Shown here: piece after piece, positions 25,797-35,729 of the stretch | Position numbering within the stretch: the first letter of the stretch is position 1 | Layout: each line of letters begins with the position of its first letter | NCBI RefSeq assembly: GCF_017581965.1 | Contig: NZ_JAGEVF010000003.1 | Coordinates: 124,001 to 188,000 of the forward strand | DNA from: Winogradskyella pelagia | Lineage (GTDB): Bacteria; Bacteroidota; Bacteroidia; Flavobacteriales; Flavobacteriaceae | Direction of reading: 5' to 3' | DNA length: 64,000 nucleotides | Translations under genes and position numbers: made by a program | The notes under the pieces: generated by a model | The model's database searches: none | What the model was told of the DNA's origin: nothing | What the model saw: the letters and a program-made list of their open reading frames with translations, nothing else

Positions 25797-28001
25797 ATGA
25801 GTAATTCTAAAACCATTATAGTCTCAAATAGACTACCACTACAAATTTCAATTGAAGATGACAAACTAGAGGTTTCAGCTAGCGTTGGAGGTCTAGCTAC
25901 TGGCATGAAATCAGTGCATACCGAAGGAAATGGTATCTGGGTTGGCTGGACAGGAATAACTGACGAAGACCTAAATCCCAAATTACGAGATACCGTCAAT
26001 AAGCGTGTTAAGCAGGAAAAATGTGTTGCTGTAAACCTCACTGAGCAAGATATTGAGGATTATTATCTGGGATTTAGCAACAAAACCTTATGGCCACTGT
26101 TTCATTATTTTATGGAATATACCGCTTTTGAAACTAAAGAATGGAACGCATATGTAGAGGTAAATCAGAAATTTGCAAATGCGGTCTTAGAGCAATTAAA
26201 CGATGGCGATACGGTTTGGGTTCACGATTACCAACTGCTTTTAGTACCAGAAATGATAAAAGCTAAAAAACCCTATACAACCATTGGTTTCTTTTTACAT
26301 ATTCCATTCCCATCTTATGAAATTTTCAGAACTTTTCCTTGGCGTAGTGAGGTGTTGGAAGGAATGCTCGGGGCAGACCTCATCGGTTTCCACACCTATG
26401 ATTACGAACGTCATTTCCTAAGTTCTATAAAACGTATACTACGATTAGAAGTCAATTTCAACGAAATTAGTTATCATAATCGTATTATAAAAGTAGATTC
26501 CTTCCCAATGGGAATAGACTATCAAAAGTTTTGGAATGCAGCTCTTAAACACAATAGCGACCATGAGGAAAAATCTGATTTACAGCGACGTTTAGACGAA
26601 CATATTGATCCAGAACATAACAAAAAACTTATTCTATCCATTGACCGAATGGATTACACCAAAGGCATACCTAACAGGCTTAGGGCTTTTGAATATTTTC
26701 TAAACGCTTATCCGCAATACAAGGAACACGTGAGACTCGTAATGCTGGCAGTTCCGTCGCGATCTAATGTTCCGCAGTATATAAAGCTAAAAAGGGAAAC
26801 AGACGAGCTTGTGGGTAGAATCAACGGCCAGTTTGCCACCGTGAGCTGGACACCTATTTGGTATTTTTATAGATCCTTACCATTTAGTGATTTAATAGAT
26901 TTATATACATCGGCAGATGTGGCTTTAATTACCCCCGTAAGAGATGGGATGAATTTAGTAGCTAAAGAATATGTAGCTACCAGAACCAACACTGATGGTG
27001 TACTCATTCTCAGCGAAATGGCTGGTGCAGCTAAAGAAATGAATGAGGCCTTATTAATTAATCCCAATAGTTATGATGATTTTGCAAATACCTTGAAGCG
27101 TGCTTTAGAAATGCCAGAAGCTGAGCAAAAAACACGAATGAAGTTTTTACAAAAACGACTAAAGCGTTATGATGTTGAGAAATGGGCAAAAGAATTTTTA
27201 AGCGCATTAAGAGCTACAAGAGAATTACAAGAAGTGATTGTTGCGAAAGAATTAACCGTAGCCGACGCTTCAAAAATTAAAACCGATTATAACAATGCTG
27301 AAAAACGCTTAATACTGCTGGATTATGACGGTACCCTAACAACATTTACGGACAATCCTCAAGATGCTAAACCAGATGACGCCTTGTTTGAATTACTCGA
27401 TACCCTGCAAGAGGATGAGAATAACAATCTTGTTCTTATAAGTGGAAGGGATAAAGAAACGTTTAACAACTGGTTTGGTGAAAAGTCCTATAATCTAGTT
27501 ACTGACCATGGAGTGTGGCTTAGACATCATAAGGAATGGGTTGAATTAGAACGCCTCAAAACCGATTGGATGACTAGACTACTGCCAATCCTAGAAACCT
27601 TTGTTGACCGCACACCAGGAACATTTATAGAACGTAAAAACTATTCTTTAGCATGGCATTACAGAACTGCTGACCCGGAACTGGCTCAAATAAGAACAAC
27701 AGAGCTTAAAACAGTTGTTACCAGTATGATTGCTAATAATGATTTGTCCTTGTTAGAGGGCAATAAGGTTATGGAAATTAAAAGCAGTAACGTCAATAAA
27801 GGAAGAGCCACCAATAAGCTCTTATTAGATGTAGACTATGATTTTGTATTGATTGTAGGAGATGATTGGACGGATGAATATATGTTCGAAGAAGCTCCCG
27901 AATTTGCCTATTCGATAAAAGTGGGTTATAAGAAAACAAAAGCGAGATATCAAATAAAATCTCCAAAGCAGGTAAGAGAACTTTTAAGTAGTTTAAAATA
28001 A
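25797..28001 (+). CDS. Bifunctional trehalose-6-phosphate synthase/phosphatase (OtsA-OtsB fusion)
   Basis: 734 residues. Residues about 1-470 are GT20 trehalose-6-phosphate synthase: SNRLPL start, GGLATG loop, WVHDYQLLLVP, GFFLHIPFPS, SIDRMDYTKGI and DGMNLVAKEYV. Residues about 500-734 are a HAD phosphatase: LLDYDGTLT with Asp509 and Asp511, then ISGRD and GDDWTDEYMF. The fused enzyme makes trehalose from UDP-glucose and glucose-6-phosphate in two steps, for osmotic or desiccation protection. It is divergent from the GH15 gene over about 70 bp and followed 10 bp later by a TMEM175-like gene. Confidence 0.93.
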   Translation: MSNSKTIIVSNRLPLQISIEDDKLEVSASVGGLATGMKSVHTEGNGIWVGWTGITDEDLNPKLRDTVNKRVKQEKCVAVNLTEQDIEDYYLGFSNKTLWPLFHYFMEYTAFETKEWNAYVEVNQKFANAVLEQLNDGDTVWVHDYQLLLVPEMIKAKKPYTTIGFFLHIPFPSYEIFRTFPWRSEVLEGMLGADLIGFHTYDYERHFLSSIKRILRLEVNFNEISYHNRIIKVDSFPMGIDYQKFWNAALKHNSDHEEKSDLQRRLDEHIDPEHNKKLILSIDRMDYTKGIPNRLRAFEYFLNAYPQYKEHVRLVMLAVPSRSNVPQYIKLKRETDELVGRINGQFATVSWTPIWYFYRSLPFSDLIDLYTSADVALITPVRDGMNLVAKEYVATRTNTDGVLILSEMAGAAKEMNEALLINPNSYDDFANTLKRALEMPEAEQKTRMKFLQKRLKRYDVEKWAKEFLSALRATRELQEVIVAKELTVADASKIKTDYNNAEKRLILLDYDGTLTTFTDNPQDAKPDDALFELLDTLQEDENNNLVLISGRDKETFNNWFGEKSYNLVTDHGVWLRHHKEWVELERLKTDWMTRLLPILETFVDRTPGTFIERKNYSLAWHYRTADPELAQIRTTELKTVVTSMIANNDLSLLEGNKVMEIKSSNVNKGRATNKLLLDVDYDFVLIVGDDWTDEYMFEEAPEFAYSIKVGYKKTKARYQIKSPKQVRELLSSLK

Positions 28002-28011
28002 AACCTAAAGT

Positions 28012-28638
28012 ATGTACAAACATTCTAGAGGTAGAATAACGGCTCTAAGTGATGGTATTTTTGCTTTTGCCGCAACATTAATGGTTGTAGATATAGGTAC
28101 AACGATAGATATTAAAAATATTGGAGCACAACTACCGCTATTTACAAGTTTTGGTGTAGCTTTTTTTGTAATGATGCTGTTATGGAAAGTGCATTATAAT
28201 TTTTTTCAACGTACCAAATATGTAGATAATTGGATTATTACCGCGAACATCTTGTTATTGTTTACTATTCTCTTTTATCTGTTTCCATTGAAGACATTAA
28301 TTAATTCCATTACACAACAAATTGGAATGACGGCAAATGACCTCTCCCAACTATTCATGCTATATGGTGGCGGATTTGTTTTAATTTTTGCATCCTACTC
28401 TTTTCTCTATTGGAAAGCCTATAAGAGAGACATAGAAAATAACAACCGCCTGAAGTTGAAATTCTTTTGCTCTCATTTCCTCATTTTTGTAATTATTGGG
28501 ATTGTGTCTGTAATTCTATCAGCATTTCAACTAGGTATTAACTTTGGGTTTCCCGGATTCGTTTATGCCTTGCTTGGACCACTGTGTTATTTCAACGGAG
28601 CCTTTTTTAGAAAAAAACATCCTAGTGTATTTACCTAG
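28012..28638 (+). CDS. TMEM175/DUF1211 family membrane protein
   Basis: 208 residues, about six hydrophobic helices. Helix 1 contains RITALSDGIFAFAATLMVVDI, the R-x3-[FL]-SDG-xFA signature of the TMEM175 (DUF1211) family, bacterial members of which are proposed potassium channels. The match is at family level; ion selectivity cannot be judged. It starts 10 nt after the OtsAB gene and could share its transcript, fitting an osmotic stress setting. Confidence 0.8.
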   Translation: MYKHSRGRITALSDGIFAFAATLMVVDIGTTIDIKNIGAQLPLFTSFGVAFFVMMLLWKVHYNFFQRTKYVDNWIITANILLLFTILFYLFPLKTLINSITQQIGMTANDLSQLFMLYGGGFVLIFASYSFLYWKAYKRDIENNNRLKLKFFCSHFLIFVIIGIVSVILSAFQLGINFGFPGFVYALLGPLCYFNGAFFRKKHPSVFT

Positions 28639-28710
28639 GTGTTAACACTTCTTTAAAACTATACAGATTCTAAAAGCTTAATTTTACCATTAACCAACAC
28701 CAACGAGAAT

Positions 28711-30057
28711 ATGAAATATGTTTTTACCCTTTTTTGTATCGTAGTTTCAGGATATTCATTATCTCAAACCGATTCAAAACTCTATGATATCATAGATGCA
28801 GTTTCCGAAGAACGCCTTAGAAATGATGTTAAAACCCTTGCTGATTTTGGCACTAGGCATACCCTTAGTGACACAGTATCTGAAACTAGAGGTATTGGGG
28901 CTGCACGTCGATGGATAAAACGACAGTTCGACCTGATTTCGTCAGATTGTAATGATTGTTTAGAAGTCTCGTTTCAGAATAATTTCTTTGAAAAAGGGAC
29001 TAATCAACGTATTGTTAAGGATGTTAATGTTGTAAATGTAGTGGCCATTCAACGCGGTACAACCTATCCCAACCGTTACATTATTATGAGTGGTGATATT
29101 GATTCTAGAGTATCAGACCCAACAGATTATACCACAGATTCACCTGGAGCCAACGATAATGCTACTGGTATGGCAGGCGCAATTGAAGCGGCAAGAATAC
29201 TTTCAAAATATAAATTTGAGAATAGCATCATTTACACAGGTTTATCTGGTGAAGAACAAGGGCTCTTTGGTGGGCAAGGTCTTGCAAAATATGCAAAAGA
29301 CAATAATTGGGAGATTATTGGTGTACTTAACAACGATATGATTGGTAATATTACAGGCGTTGACGGTGTCATAGACAATAGAACATTTAGAATATTTTCT
29401 GAGCCAATCACGACGGATATAACCGATTTACAACAATTGGCAAGACAAGCCAGAGGAAGAAGGTTTTATGGTGGTGAAGTTGATGGAATTTCAAGACAAT
29501 TGGCACGTTATGTTCATAATACAACAAAAACTTACATGCCAGAAATGAATCCAATAATGGTATATCGCTTAGACAGATTTGGGCGAGGTGGTCATCACAG
29601 ACCATTTAATGATTTGGGGTTCGCTGGGATAAGAATCATGGAGGCTCACGAGAACTATACACAGCAGCATCAAGACATTAGAACAGAAAATGGTATTTCT
29701 TATGGCGATACTTTTGAACATGTTAATTTTCCCTATTGCAAAAAATTAACTGCTGTTAATGCCATTAATTTGGCAAGTTTAGCATCAGCACCACCTGCAC
29801 CTAAAGAAGTTGGTATTGGTGGTATCGTTGAAGCGTCCGCGAGATTAAAATGGTCTCCGGTGGAAGGTGCAAAAGGCTATAAAATTTATTGGCGGGATAC
29901 AACTTCACCTACTTGGGATCAAAGCAGGTATGTTGGCAAGGTAACTGAATTCACTTTAGAAGGTATTGTAATTGACAATTTTTTATTCGGTGTTGCAGCC
30001 GTAGGCGAAAATGGTCATGAAAGTGTTGTTGTATTTCCAAATCAAATAATGAGGTAG
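28711..30057 (+). CDS. Secreted M28-family peptidase with C-terminal Fn3-like domain
   Basis: 448 residues with a signal peptide (ending near SLSQ). The M28 zinc core is visible: PGANDNATGMAG, SGEEQGLFGG, NNDMIGN and MEAHENY. The first histidine ligand (usually G-H-x-D-S) is SGDIDSR here, so Asp replaces His. From about residue 360 there is a fibronectin-type-III-like stretch (ARLKWSPVEGAKGYKIYWRD, then VGKVTEFTLEG). A secreted aminopeptidase-type role is likely. The stop codon abuts the start of the next, M1-type gene, so the two form an operon. Confidence 0.85.
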   Translation: MKYVFTLFCIVVSGYSLSQTDSKLYDIIDAVSEERLRNDVKTLADFGTRHTLSDTVSETRGIGAARRWIKRQFDLISSDCNDCLEVSFQNNFFEKGTNQRIVKDVNVVNVVAIQRGTTYPNRYIIMSGDIDSRVSDPTDYTTDSPGANDNATGMAGAIEAARILSKYKFENSIIYTGLSGEEQGLFGGQGLAKYAKDNNWEIIGVLNNDMIGNITGVDGVIDNRTFRIFSEPITTDITDLQQLARQARGRRFYGGEVDGISRQLARYVHNTTKTYMPEMNPIMVYRLDRFGRGGHHRPFNDLGFAGIRIMEAHENYTQQHQDIRTENGISYGDTFEHVNFPYCKKLTAVNAINLASLASAPPAPKEVGIGGIVEASARLKWSPVEGAKGYKIYWRDTTSPTWDQSRYVGKVTEFTLEGIVIDNFLFGVAAVGENGHESVVVFPNQIMR

Positions 30058-31689
30058 ATGAGCAAATTACCAATATATCTTTTAGTTTTTTTTTGTTGCT
30101 CATTTAGTTTTGCACAATTACTTCAAGAAAAGCAAAACTTTACACGTCAAGACTCCCTTAGAGGAAGCATAACTCCTGAGCGCGAATGGTGGGATTTAAC
30201 CTATTACCATTTGGACATTGAGGTAAAACCAGAAAAAAAGTTCATATCGGGAAAAAATACCATTCAATATAAAGTACTGAAACCCTATCAAACCATTCAG
30301 ATTGATTTACAATCACCAATGACCATTGAAAAGGTTATACAAGATGGCGAAAACTTAGATATAAAAAGCGAGGGAAATGCCCATTTTATTTATTTAAAAA
30401 CGCCTCAAAATATTGATGATGTTAATACCATAGAAGTGTATTATAAAGGTCATCCTCGCGAAGCTAAGCGTGCACCTTGGGATGGCGGCTTTTCTTGGAA
30501 AAAAGATAAAAACGGAAATCATTTTGTGGCGACATCCTGTCAAGGCCTAGGTGCAAGCGTTTGGTGGCCAAATAAAGATCATGGCTACGACGAAGTGGAT
30601 AGTATGCTTATAAGTGTTACCATTCCAAAAGGATTGACCAACGTCTCTAATGGTCGCCTCAGACAGCTCGAAGACTTAGGAGAAAAAGTAAAATCACACT
30701 GGTTTATATCTAATCCAATCAATAATTATGGTGTTAATGTCAATATTGGTGATTATGTGAATTTTTCAGAAGTGTATAGAGGTGAAAAAGGTCCTCTCGA
30801 TATGGATTATTGGGTACTTAAAGATAATCTGGAAAAAGCAAAAGAACACTTTAAAGATGCTCCCAAAATGATGAAAGCTTTTGAGCATTGGTTTGGTCCT
30901 TACCCCTTTTACGAAGATAGTTTTAAATTGGTTGAAGTACCCTATTTAGGTATGGAACATCAGAGTTCCGTTACTTACGGCAACCAATTTACCAAGGGCT
31001 ATTTAGGAAGAGACTTATCACAAACGGGTTGGGGTTTAAAATTTGATTTCATCATTATTCATGAAGCTGGTCACGAATGGTTTGCCAATAATATCACCAA
31101 CAAAGATATCGCAGATATGTGGATTCACGAGAGCTTCACGGCCTACTCTGAAAATCTGTTTTTAGACTACTACTATGGTACGGAAGCAGCATCTGATTAT
31201 GTTATAGGTACAAGAGCTAACATAAGAAATGACAAGCCTATTATCGGAAAATACAACGTCAATAACGAAGGGTCAGGCGATATGTATTATAAAGGAGCAA
31301 ACATGTTACACACCTTACGTCAACTGATTGAAGATGACAGTCTATGGCGAGAAGTTTTAAGAGGTTTGAACAAAAAATTTTATCACCAGACCGTAACTAC
31401 AAAACAAGTTGAAGATTACATAAGTAAAAAGACTAAGAAAGATTTAAGTGCTTTTTTCAATCAATATTTGCGTGATTCGCGAATTCCCATCTTAGAATAT
31501 AAATTAAGTAACGGTAAATTATCTTATAGATATATAGATGTTGTAGATGGTTTTGATATGCCAATTGAAGTTATAATCGGAGTTAAAAAGGAGTGGATAT
31601 TTCCTAAAACACAATGGCAAACAAAAACTGTTTCCACAGACGCCTTCAAAGTGGATAGAGATTTTTATATTTATTCCAAGCAACTCTAA
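30058..31689 (+). CDS. Secreted M1-family metallopeptidase
   Basis: 543 residues with a signal peptide ending near SFAQ. The zinc motif is HEAGH (His335, Glu336, His339) with the third ligand Glu358 in WIHESF, spacing as in gluzincins. LGMEHQS stands at the position of the GxMEN substrate motif. The length is shorter than full M1 aminopeptidases, as the C-terminal helical domain is missing, a form common in Bacteroidota. It starts directly after the M28 stop, and both probably degrade peptides outside the inner membrane. Confidence 0.88.
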   Translation: MSKLPIYLLVFFCCSFSFAQLLQEKQNFTRQDSLRGSITPEREWWDLTYYHLDIEVKPEKKFISGKNTIQYKVLKPYQTIQIDLQSPMTIEKVIQDGENLDIKSEGNAHFIYLKTPQNIDDVNTIEVYYKGHPREAKRAPWDGGFSWKKDKNGNHFVATSCQGLGASVWWPNKDHGYDEVDSMLISVTIPKGLTNVSNGRLRQLEDLGEKVKSHWFISNPINNYGVNVNIGDYVNFSEVYRGEKGPLDMDYWVLKDNLEKAKEHFKDAPKMMKAFEHWFGPYPFYEDSFKLVEVPYLGMEHQSSVTYGNQFTKGYLGRDLSQTGWGLKFDFIIIHEAGHEWFANNITNKDIADMWIHESFTAYSENLFLDYYYGTEAASDYVIGTRANIRNDKPIIGKYNVNNEGSGDMYYKGANMLHTLRQLIEDDSLWREVLRGLNKKFYHQTVTTKQVEDYISKKTKKDLSAFFNQYLRDSRIPILEYKLSNGKLSYRYIDVVDGFDMPIEVIIGVKKEWIFPKTQWQTKTVSTDAFKVDRDFYIYSKQL

Positions 31690-31694
31690 ATGGT

Positions 31695-32258
31695 TTGGAA
31701 ATCCCAGAATTATATTTTGAACGTGATGTAGATTGGTACGATTGGCTACTAAGTAATCACAGCCAATATCAGGCCGTTCATCTCATCTTTTATAAACTCG
31801 AAACGGGTATGCCTACGATGCGGTGGGAAGAGGCTGTAAAAGTTGCCCTCTGTTTTGGTTGGATAGATTCTACCGTAAAAAGCTTGGGTAACGGTAAACG
31901 CAAACAATATTTTTCACCTAGAAATCCTAAAAGTACCTGGAGTGCTTTAAATAAAAAGTACATCTTTGAGCTTGAAAAAGCTAATCTATTACAAGAACCA
32001 GGTTATAAAATCATAGAATTAGCTAAGCAATCTGGTAAATGGAGCGAAATGGATGATGTAGAAAATGGTATTATTCCGCCAGAACTTCAGAGCGCATTTG
32101 ACCAAAACCCAAAGGCTTTTATAAATTACCAAAACTTCAGCCGAGGCTACAGAAAAAGTTATTTATCTTGGCTCAATAGTGCTAAACGCGAAGCAACACG
32201 TCAAAAAAGGATAGAAGAAATCATAAGGCTTTGTGAACACAACAAAAAATCACGTTAA
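31695..32258 (+). CDS. YdeI/OmpD-associated (OmdA) family protein
   Basis: 187 residues. The family pattern is clear: EEAVKVALCFGWIDSTVKSL, then QYFSPRNPKSTWSALNK, then FSRGYRKSYLSWLNSAKREATRQKRIEEI. Relatives are described as linked to bacteriocin protection, but the biochemical role is unknown. No ATG fits the frame; TTG at 31695, five bases after the M1 stop, is the best start, and an ATG at 31690 is out of frame. It probably belongs to the peptidase operon. Confidence 0.82.
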   Translation: MEIPELYFERDVDWYDWLLSNHSQYQAVHLIFYKLETGMPTMRWEEAVKVALCFGWIDSTVKSLGNGKRKQYFSPRNPKSTWSALNKKYIFELEKANLLQEPGYKIIELAKQSGKWSEMDDVENGIIPPELQSAFDQNPKAFINYQNFSRGYRKSYLSWLNSAKREATRQKRIEEIIRLCEHNKKSR

Positions 32259-32272
32259 AAGCGTTATTAATT

Positions 32273-33007
32273 GTGAAACCTATTATTAAAATACTATTAA
32301 AAAAAACTTACCTCTTAGTTTTTATGGGAGCGCTCATACATATAGAGGCTCAAACTAATGATATTGATAACATTAACAGCTTACAGATCTGGGGAGACAT
32401 TACTCTCAAAACTCAATTAACTGACAATTGGTCAACTGGAGGTGACTTTGGCTTGCGCCATTCTGCAGACCACCCTTTATTTTGGCAATTTTATTTAAGA
32501 CCCAATATCAATTACAAATTGACGAAAAGAGTAAACTTTTCATTAGGTCTTGGTTCTTTTAATACATTTATAAAAGACCTATTTAATACTTACGAGTTTC
32601 GAGTTTACCAAGACACAAATATTAATTGGCCTGAATTGGGGTTTTTTAGCATTTTACATCGATTTAGATTTGAACAACGATTTTTCAATTTTAGTGAAAA
32701 ATCCATTCAAAATGATTCAAGGTTAAGAGCTAGGTATCTTATTGGAGTTAAAACAGGAAGCTTTAAACTTCTTGGAAATAAAGCAAGTACAGCTTTCATC
32801 AGTTTAGAACCATTTTTTCCACTCGCTGGTTCAAAAAATAATTTTGCTGTGAATAATTTCCGATGGGATACTGCAATAAGTTTCCAGATGAATGAAAACT
32901 TAAAACTAGAGCTACATTACATTCTTCAAACTTCAAACATTCCCTTATTGGCAGACAAATCAGTAATCGAAAATATTATTAGGTGTAGAGCCTATTTAAA
33001 TATTTAG
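32273..33007 (+). CDS. DUF2490 domain-containing outer-membrane-like protein
   Basis: 244 residues with a signal peptide ending near IEAQ. The rest is rich in aromatic, alternating strands typical of a small beta barrel (LQIWGDITLKTQLTDNWS, YLRPNINYKLTKRVNFSLGL, LHRFRFEQRFF) and fits DUF2490. The start codon is GTG, 14 nt after the OmdA-like gene. Role unknown. Its last 4 bases overlap the end of the convergent AAA ATPase gene. Confidence 0.75.
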   Translation: MKPIIKILLKKTYLLVFMGALIHIEAQTNDIDNINSLQIWGDITLKTQLTDNWSTGGDFGLRHSADHPLFWQFYLRPNINYKLTKRVNFSLGLGSFNTFIKDLFNTYEFRVYQDTNINWPELGFFSILHRFRFEQRFFNFSEKSIQNDSRLRARYLIGVKTGSFKLLGNKASTAFISLEPFFPLAGSKNNFAVNNFRWDTAISFQMNENLKLELHYILQTSNIPLLADKSVIENIIRCRAYLNI

Positions 33008-34461
33008 ATTCCCTTTATAAAACTGCCGTATGGGTCCTGAAATTGCAACCCTTCTGAATATCTATATTTACTGAGTTTCTTAAACTGTACTAATCCCCAA
33101 AGGACAAACTCTTTTTCAAAATAGATATCACGGTCGTCAATATCTGGTTGATACTCCTTAACTAAATCAGTTAATGGTACTATCTCGTCTAATTTTAACC
33201 GATAGGTGCTATCATCAAAATCATCCAATAACTGAAACCCATCACTGTTAAAAAACCAAGAAATTAAATCATCATAAGGTGTTTCTTCATCTTGTTTCTG
33301 TAGTTTCTCAATCTTTGGAAAGTATTTAGGAAAAAGGGTTTTAATAGCATTATCCATTAGGGTTTGAGCTACAAAATCAGCACCCTCTTGTTCCCCTTCA
33401 TAAACCAATTCAACTTTACCTGTAATACTTGGAATAACGCCAATAAAGTCTGATAAACGAACAGCTGTAGTCTCTTCTCCTGCAAGTAAAGCTCTGCGCT
33501 CAGCCGTACTCAACAGATTTTCATAAGCCGTTATACTCATTCTAGCGCTTACACCACTCTTTACATCAATAAACTCACTTTCACGAGCTTCAAAACTTAT
33601 TTGTTCTAACAAGTCCTTGGCTAAATCAGGTACATAAATATGGCTCTTCTGTGCATCCCCAGAATTTGCTTCTTGTTCAGTTATAATTCTTGCGGTTTCA
33701 ATAGTAGCAGGATAATGCGTCAATATTTGAGACCCAATTCTATCCTTTAAGGGCGTCACTATACTACCTCTGTTAGTATAATCCTCTGGATTCGCCGTGA
33801 ATACAAATTGCATATCTAAAGGTAACCGCAATTTAAACCCACGGATTTGTATGTCTCCTTCTTGTAAAATATTAAATAATGCTACCTGAATACGCGCTTG
33901 TAAATCTGGCAATTCGTTAATTACAAAAATGCAACGATTAGCCCGTGGAATCATTCCATAATGAATAACGCGGTCATCTGCATAGCTTAGCTTAAGATTA
34001 GCCGCTTTAATAGGATCGACATCTCCAATAATATCAGCAACCGTAACATCTGGTGTGGCCAACTTTTCGGCAAAGCGCTCGCTTCTATGTAACCACGCGA
34101 TGGGTGTGTTATCACCCTTGTCTTTAATGAGCTCGAGAGCATATCTAGAGATAGGATTTAAAGGATCATCATTAATTTCAGAACCTTCTACGTAAGGAAT
34201 ATACTCGTCCAGTAGGTTGACCATCATGCGCGCCAATCGTGTTTTGGCTTGGCCTCTCAACCCTAATAAATTGATATTATGTCGTGATAAAATAGCACGC
34301 TCCAGTTCAGGAATCACAGTATTTTCGTAGCCATGAATCCCTTCAAAAGTATTCGTTTTACTCTTAATATTTTTAACTAGATTATCTCTCAATTCATCTT
34401 TTATAGATTTTGATTGATAACCTGTGTCTTTTAACGCGCCTAAAGTTTTTATGTTTTTCAT
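33004..34461 (-). CDS. AAA+ ATPase, magnesium-chelatase ChlI/MoxR type
   Basis: 485 residues from ATG 34461; a TTG three codons earlier is not needed. Walker A is GLRGQAKTRLAR. Walker B is FVINELPDL, with Asn where Asp is usual. The sensor-1 region is FVFTANPEDYTNRG, followed by LKDRIGSQI. This is the BchI/ChlI-like branch that pairs with a von Willebrand A protein, which is the upstream gene in the same transcript (gap 9 nt). No other chlorophyll or cobalamin genes are near, so a chaperone role is more likely than metal chelation. Confidence 0.82.
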   Translation of the reverse strand: MKNIKTLGALKDTGYQSKSIKDELRDNLVKNIKSKTNTFEGIHGYENTVIPELERAILSRHNINLLGLRGQAKTRLARMMVNLLDEYIPYVEGSEINDDPLNPISRYALELIKDKGDNTPIAWLHRSERFAEKLATPDVTVADIIGDVDPIKAANLKLSYADDRVIHYGMIPRANRCIFVINELPDLQARIQVALFNILQEGDIQIRGFKLRLPLDMQFVFTANPEDYTNRGSIVTPLKDRIGSQILTHYPATIETARIITEQEANSGDAQKSHIYVPDLAKDLLEQISFEARESEFIDVKSGVSARMSITAYENLLSTAERRALLAGEETTAVRLSDFIGVIPSITGKVELVYEGEQEGADFVAQTLMDNAIKTLFPKYFPKIEKLQKQDEETPYDDLISWFFNSDGFQLLDDFDDSTYRLKLDEIVPLTDLVKEYQPDIDDRDIYFEKEFVLWGLVQFKKLSKYRYSEGLQFQDPYGSFIKGI

Positions 34462-34470
34462 TTTTAGCAA

Positions 34471-35616
34471 TTATCCTTTAATTCTTCTTTTTCTATTATT
34501 CTCATAATCTTCAAAAATCATTTCGCCCAAACCTTTCAGTCCTGTGTAAAAGGCCTTGCCTCTATTCGCCTGTGTAAACTCCCTTACAAAACTCATTAAA
34601 TAGGGATCTTCTGCAATCATAAATGTTGTAATAGGAATATGCAAGCGTCTAGCTTGTTGAGCCATAGCGTAACATTTATTGGTAATATAGGGGTCAAGTC
34701 CATTACTATTTTTATAATACTGACCATCAGGCATGCGCAAGCAACTTGGCTTACCATCCGTTATCATAAAAATTTGCTTATTGGTATTTCGTTTGCGACG
34801 CAACATATCCATAGCTAATTGTAATCCCGCTACTGTATTGGTATGATAAGGCCCAACCTTCAAATAGGGTAAGTCTTTAATCTTAATAGGCCAGGCATCG
34901 TTTCCAAATACCAAAATATCTAAAGTATCCTTTGGGTAGCGTGTCATAATCAGTTCAGACAATGCCATGGCCACTTTTTTGGCGGGTGTGATTCGGTCCT
35001 CGCCGTATAATATCATGCTATGACTGATGTCAATCATTAATACCGTACTCATCTGGCTTTTATGAAGGGTTTCTTCAACAACCAAATCATCTTCGGTTAA
35101 GTTAAAATCACCAACACCATGATTGATTTGAGCATTTCTCAGACTTTCCGTCATAGATACCTTCTCTATGGCATCACCAAATCTATACCCACGAAATTCC
35201 CCTGTATGTTCATCTCCAATACCTAAACCTTTACTTCTATGGTTACCTGAACCACTGCGCTTAATTTTTCCGAATATATGCTCTAAAGCTTGCTTTCGTA
35301 TAGCGCGCTCAGTCTTTTCTGTTATTCTTAGTTTTCCTTTACCATCTCCATCACCATCGCCAACAGTTGGGTCTATTTCCTCACGGATATACCCTTTATT
35401 TTTTAGGTCTTCAATAAAATCATCAATTGTGTATTCCGGTGTTGTGAGGTCGTACTCCTTGTCAAGTTGCCTCAACCAATCAATGGCCTCATCAAAATCC
35501 CCAGAGGTGTACGTAATTAACTCTTTGAAAATTTCAAAAAGCTTTTCAAATGGTGACTGATTTGGCGCTTCGTAAGTTTTAAAAACAAAACCCGCTTTCT
35601 TATTCTCTCTTTTCAT
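34471..35616 (-). CDS. vWA domain protein (BchD-like partner of AAA ATPase)
   Basis: 381 residues. An acidic and Gly-rich segment (GDGDGDGKGK) near residue 90 links a helical N-terminus to the vWA domain. The MIDAS metal motif is DISHS at residues 196-200, with the Thr/Asp positions provided further on (HTNTVAG, ITDGKPS). It is upstream of and nearly touching the AAA ATPase gene, the classical two-component MoxR/vWA arrangement for assembling or activating another protein. The target is unknown. Confidence 0.83.
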   Translation of the reverse strand: MKRENKKAGFVFKTYEAPNQSPFEKLFEIFKELITYTSGDFDEAIDWLRQLDKEYDLTTPEYTIDDFIEDLKNKGYIREEIDPTVGDGDGDGKGKLRITEKTERAIRKQALEHIFGKIKRSGSGNHRSKGLGIGDEHTGEFRGYRFGDAIEKVSMTESLRNAQINHGVGDFNLTEDDLVVEETLHKSQMSTVLMIDISHSMILYGEDRITPAKKVAMALSELIMTRYPKDTLDILVFGNDAWPIKIKDLPYLKVGPYHTNTVAGLQLAMDMLRRKRNTNKQIFMITDGKPSCLRMPDGQYYKNSNGLDPYITNKCYAMAQQARRLHIPITTFMIAEDPYLMSFVREFTQANRGKAFYTGLKGLGEMIFEDYENNRKRRIKG

Positions 35617-35729
35617 TGCACCATAAAAATACTTCTTTTTAAAAGGCTATAACAAGCATTAACATCTCTTTTAGATTTAGCATCCGAGATTTCATTAATT
35701 TTAGCATTCACTAAACTAACCCAGAAATA

